Below the pieces are notes generated by a model. That model saw only the letters and a program-made list of their open reading frames with translations. It made no database searches and had not been told where the DNA came from. A program made the translations under genes and the position numbers. 64,000 nt of DNA from Ilyonectria destructans (lineage: Eukaryota; Ascomycota; Sordariomycetes; Hypocreales; Nectriaceae): assembly GCA_020740775.1 (NCBI GenBank), contig JAHEWK010000001.1, forward strand, positions 186,001 to 250,000. Reading direction: 5' to 3'. How positions within the stretch are numbered: position 1 is the first letter of the stretch; every line of letters starts with the position of its first letter. Positions 61,636-64,000 of the stretch are shown in pieces.

Positions 61636-62856
61636 CTAAACTCCCCCAAAGGTAGCATACGCAATGCTAGTTGACGACCGAGCACCCGCCTCATAAAACA
61701 TGTACGTCGCGCCATCCTCTGTAACAAAGTAAGGAGCAGCAACACGCCCACTTGTCTCAAAGAGCACGGCAGCCTCGGTTCCCACATCCCGCAGGGTCTC
61801 ATCAATGGTTCGGGCGTAGATCTTGCCAGCACCGCTGTGATAGACGACGTAGAGCTGGCCGTCCCACTCCCAGAGGTTGCCACCCGAGAGGTTAACGCCG
61901 GGCTCGCTGACAACATAGTCATCAGCGACCGTCCAGTCTTCTCCGTTGAAGGACTCGGCGAGCCTGATCTTTCGGATGTCGTTGGGCTCGTTGACCATGT
62001 AGAACATTGCCCAGGTATATTCAGAGTCGGGGTCGGGGTGGCGGAAGATGCGAGCGTAACTCGACTCAGTAGTGGTAACAGGCGCGTCAGAGTTGCTAAC
62101 CGCAATACCGCCGTAATCGAAGTTGATGCCATCTTCTGATGTAGCCCAGCGGGTGACGCTGTTGTCGCCATGGAAGTACATGTACAACTTTTGCTCTTCC
62201 TCGTTCCAGACTGCGTCGGCGCTGGAGACATGCCCGGGCCGCGGGCTACCCAGCGCAGGCCAGTCCCTAGAGATGACCGGGTTGCTCTGGTACTCGGTCC
62301 ATGGCCCGTCGAGATTATCGGAGTACACGAATGAGATACCGCCGGGGTCGTTGTGCGGAGCGTAGTATAAGTACCATTTTGCGAGAGCGGCTTCTTTGAA
62401 GTGGAGGCCGGCATCGAAGACGCTGGGGAAGATGAACTCGTTGTTGGGGTTGTACTTGAGATTTGCATTGTTGAACGCCGGTCCTTCATTCTCGAACGTT
62501 GGCAAGACACCCGGCGAGGATGTGGGCTGAGCAGTTGTCGTGGAACCGATCGTGGAAGACTCAGCGGTGGTAGAGGCCTCTGATGTGGTGGTGGTCAAGC
62601 TGCCGGCCGGGGTCTCAGTCGTGGAGACAGTAAGAAAAGTGTCCGTCAGGTTGGAGTAGGATCTAGTCGTCGAGACGGTGAAGGATGTCTCAGACACATC
62701 AGGATAGACACCTGATGTGGAGGAGGAGACAGCCTCGGCCTCAGTCTTGCTGGGTGCAGTCCCAGTAATCGACCGAGAGGTGAGTCTGCAGGGGCGGGCC
62801 TGAACCCCGGCGAGGAATGCCAGGGCCGCCACCAGGCTCTTGGTGTTGGAGATCAT
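61636..62856 (-). CDS. Secreted beta-propeller glycosidase-like protein (GH43/GH32-like fold)
   Basis: A single intact exon of 406 residues. A signal peptide (SLVAALAFLAGVQA) is followed by a Ser/Thr-rich, probably O-glycosylated linker of about 90 residues. The rest is a propeller-like domain: FIFPSVFDAGLHF, WYLYYAPHNDPGGISFVYSDNLDGPW, HVSSADAVWNEEEQKLYMYFHGD, TWAMFYMVNEPN and LYVVYHSGAGKIYAR. The repeated W-x-hydrophobic-Y and S-D-L-x-GPW-like blades recall GH43/GH32/GH117-related five-bladed propellers. Catalytic acids could not be assigned without an alignment. It presumably acts outside the cell on plant or microbial glycans. It stands next to relics and is not tied to clusters A or B. 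Confidence 0.75.
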   Translation of the reverse strand: MISNTKSLVAALAFLAGVQARPCRLTSRSITGTAPSKTEAEAVSSSTSGVYPDVSETSFTVSTTRSYSNLTDTFLTVSTTETPAGSLTTTTSEASTTAESSTIGSTTTAQPTSSPGVLPTFENEGPAFNNANLKYNPNNEFIFPSVFDAGLHFKEAALAKWYLYYAPHNDPGGISFVYSDNLDGPWTEYQSNPVISRDWPALGSPRPGHVSSADAVWNEEEQKLYMYFHGDNSVTRWATSEDGINFDYGGIAVSNSDAPVTTTESSYARIFRHPDPDSEYTWAMFYMVNEPNDIRKIRLAESFNGEDWTVADDYVVSEPGVNLSGGNLWEWDGQLYVVYHSGAGKIYARTIDETLRDVGTEAAVLFETSGRVAAPYFVTEDGATYMFYEAGARSSTSIAYATFGGV

Positions 62857-64000
62857 TGTGCATAAACGAGTGGAATGCTGTGAGGCTTAATGAGTGACTG
62901 GACAAGAGGCCAAAGCCTTGAGAACCAGATCAACGAAAGTTGGGCAAAGGAGAAGAAACGTGCTGCCCCTTCCAAAACCGTTGGCAAGGCTCCGTGTTGA
63001 TATACTGAGTACACCCACCTTTTCTCCTGTTTTGCTTCTAATGTTACCGTTGGTCGTATTTTCCGTTTGTTGGTTAGGAGCCCGCTACTCGAGGTTTCGA
63101 CAGCCTCTGTGGCTACCCAGTTAAATTCGAGTGTTGATCGTTGGCACGCATTGTCAAGCTGCCCGTGCTACCCAAGCACACCATCGACGTAGCCCACCCA
63201 CACGCAAACCTTGCTACTTGACAAAAGCGGTACCTCCATGCACTCCTGAGTTGCTTGGCTTCGGCGATGCCTGTCAAAGCGGACGTCGAAGCCGTGTGCT
63301 TGTGCAGACCAAGCGTATTAGATTTGCTGAGTATGAGCCCATTTCGCGGTTGAGATTGGAGGGCAATGTATGTCCCTGGCAAACGTCATTATGTCGTTGG
63401 CACCGCATTGATCCTTCATGTAAGTGATGAGAAGAGGAAGTTGACTACGGGAGTTACACGGTATTGTTGAGCCCAACCGGATACCAGCTCAGGGTAGATT
63501 ACGGGGCGGGGAAGATCGTTCCTATCTTTAGTCAGAGCGTCAAGGCGGGTTTACGCACGAGCTGAAGTATAACTGAGTTTGGGACAAAATCTAGGTTTCA
63601 GTGCCTGACTAGTACCCATTAAGGCTTAGGCCATCTGTGCGTATTTGAGATAAGGCTTGGATGTTTGAGCGCGGCGCCTCTGACAACGCCATGAATCACG
63701 TCTCACTTGGGGCAAAAACGCCATTTCTTAAAATAAGGGCTATATGTTCTCCCTCTAATAACGCCTCTAGCGTGAAAGTTTGTAACATTTGTGTTATTGC
63801 AAAGCAGATATCGCTCAGTCCATGATTGCGCATGATTTTACGAGAGAGAGAAAGTTCCCGATCCTTCAATTCTTGAACGTGGCTCCTAACGGCTTTAACG
63901 CACGATGGAGTAAAAGCCCACTTTGCCAAGGCATTGTTGGGACTGATTGGTGCCAGGGAAAGAAAACACGACAAGGATTTGGCCAGGCTGCGACCCCTGC
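62857..64000. other. Right edge, no supported gene
   Basis: The first 150 bp is the probable promoter of the propeller protein. A minus-strand frame runs off the right edge (open from 63696 to 64000) without a recognisable motif; it could be the 3' end of a gene that begins beyond the window. Confidence 0.3.

Noticed and set aside
61626..62510. 294-codon minus-strand frame rich in Ser/Thr
   Set aside because: Out-of-frame shadow of the propeller glycosidase-like gene, which has a signal peptide and coherent domain.
1..64000. CRISPR arrays, tRNA or rRNA genes, bacterial-type operons
   Set aside because: No direct-repeat/spacer pattern, no convincing tRNA arms or rRNA blocks; gene structure is clearly fungal.

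Overview
The window reads as chromosomal accessory DNA of a filamentous ascomycete, most likely Pezizomycotina. The evidence is short 45-75 bp introns with GT...AG borders, Zn2Cys6 regulators, NmrA-type oxidoreductases, a CFEM-domain receptor, berberine-bridge-type oxidases, and transposon relics whose nonsense mutations often look like repeat-induced point mutation (RIP). A Eurotiales host is a guess from protein style only. No polyketide synthase, NRPS, terpene cyclase or prenyltransferase core gene is visible.

Layout. 0-2.3 kb: the C-terminal part of a C6-type regulator, then a short-chain dehydrogenase pseudogene carrying two CpA-to-TpA stops. 2.3-13 kb: a fungal polytopic membrane protein gene with many introns, a broken lyase, a hAT transposase tail, an intact NmrA/isoflavone-reductase-like gene, repeats with 11-bp periodicity, a zinc alcohol dehydrogenase and an SDR relic. 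13-27.3 kb (cluster A): a type I Baeyer-Villiger monooxygenase and a P450 on the minus strand; then a metallo-beta-lactamase-fold hydrolase, a class A FAD monooxygenase with a C-terminal membrane anchor, a 700-residue Zn2Cys6 regulator and a secreted epoxide hydrolase on the plus strand. Inverted TTCGG-N5-CCGAA-type sites occur in two of the promoters.

27-36 kb: a relic-rich stretch (OrsD-type fragment, Tad-like LINE, sulfatase pseudogene) holding one apparently intact rhodopsin-domain membrane protein gene. 36.6-56.4 kb (cluster B): an HSL-type alpha/beta hydrolase, an NmrA-like protein, a berberine-bridge-type FAD oxidase, a decayed NAD-epimerase, a regulator-like protein without a zinc finger, a second secreted epoxide hydrolase, an SDR, an intact NAD-epimerase-like gene, a C6 regulator paralogous to the one at the left edge, and an isoflavone-reductase-like protein. 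56.4-64 kb: a degenerate repeat-family gene, a CFEM/rhodopsin (Pth11-like) receptor, scrambled aldehyde dehydrogenase and amidase fragments, and a secreted beta-propeller glycosidase-like protein.

Working idea (inference): clusters A and B encode only tailoring or catabolic chemistry (epoxidation or hydroxylation, epoxide opening, Baeyer-Villiger ester or lactone formation, hydrolysis, FAD oxidation, ketoreduction). They could degrade or modify an imported compound, or be satellites of a core enzyme encoded elsewhere. Exon borders were worked out by hand from splice consensus, reading frame and family resemblance; no alignment or search was run.
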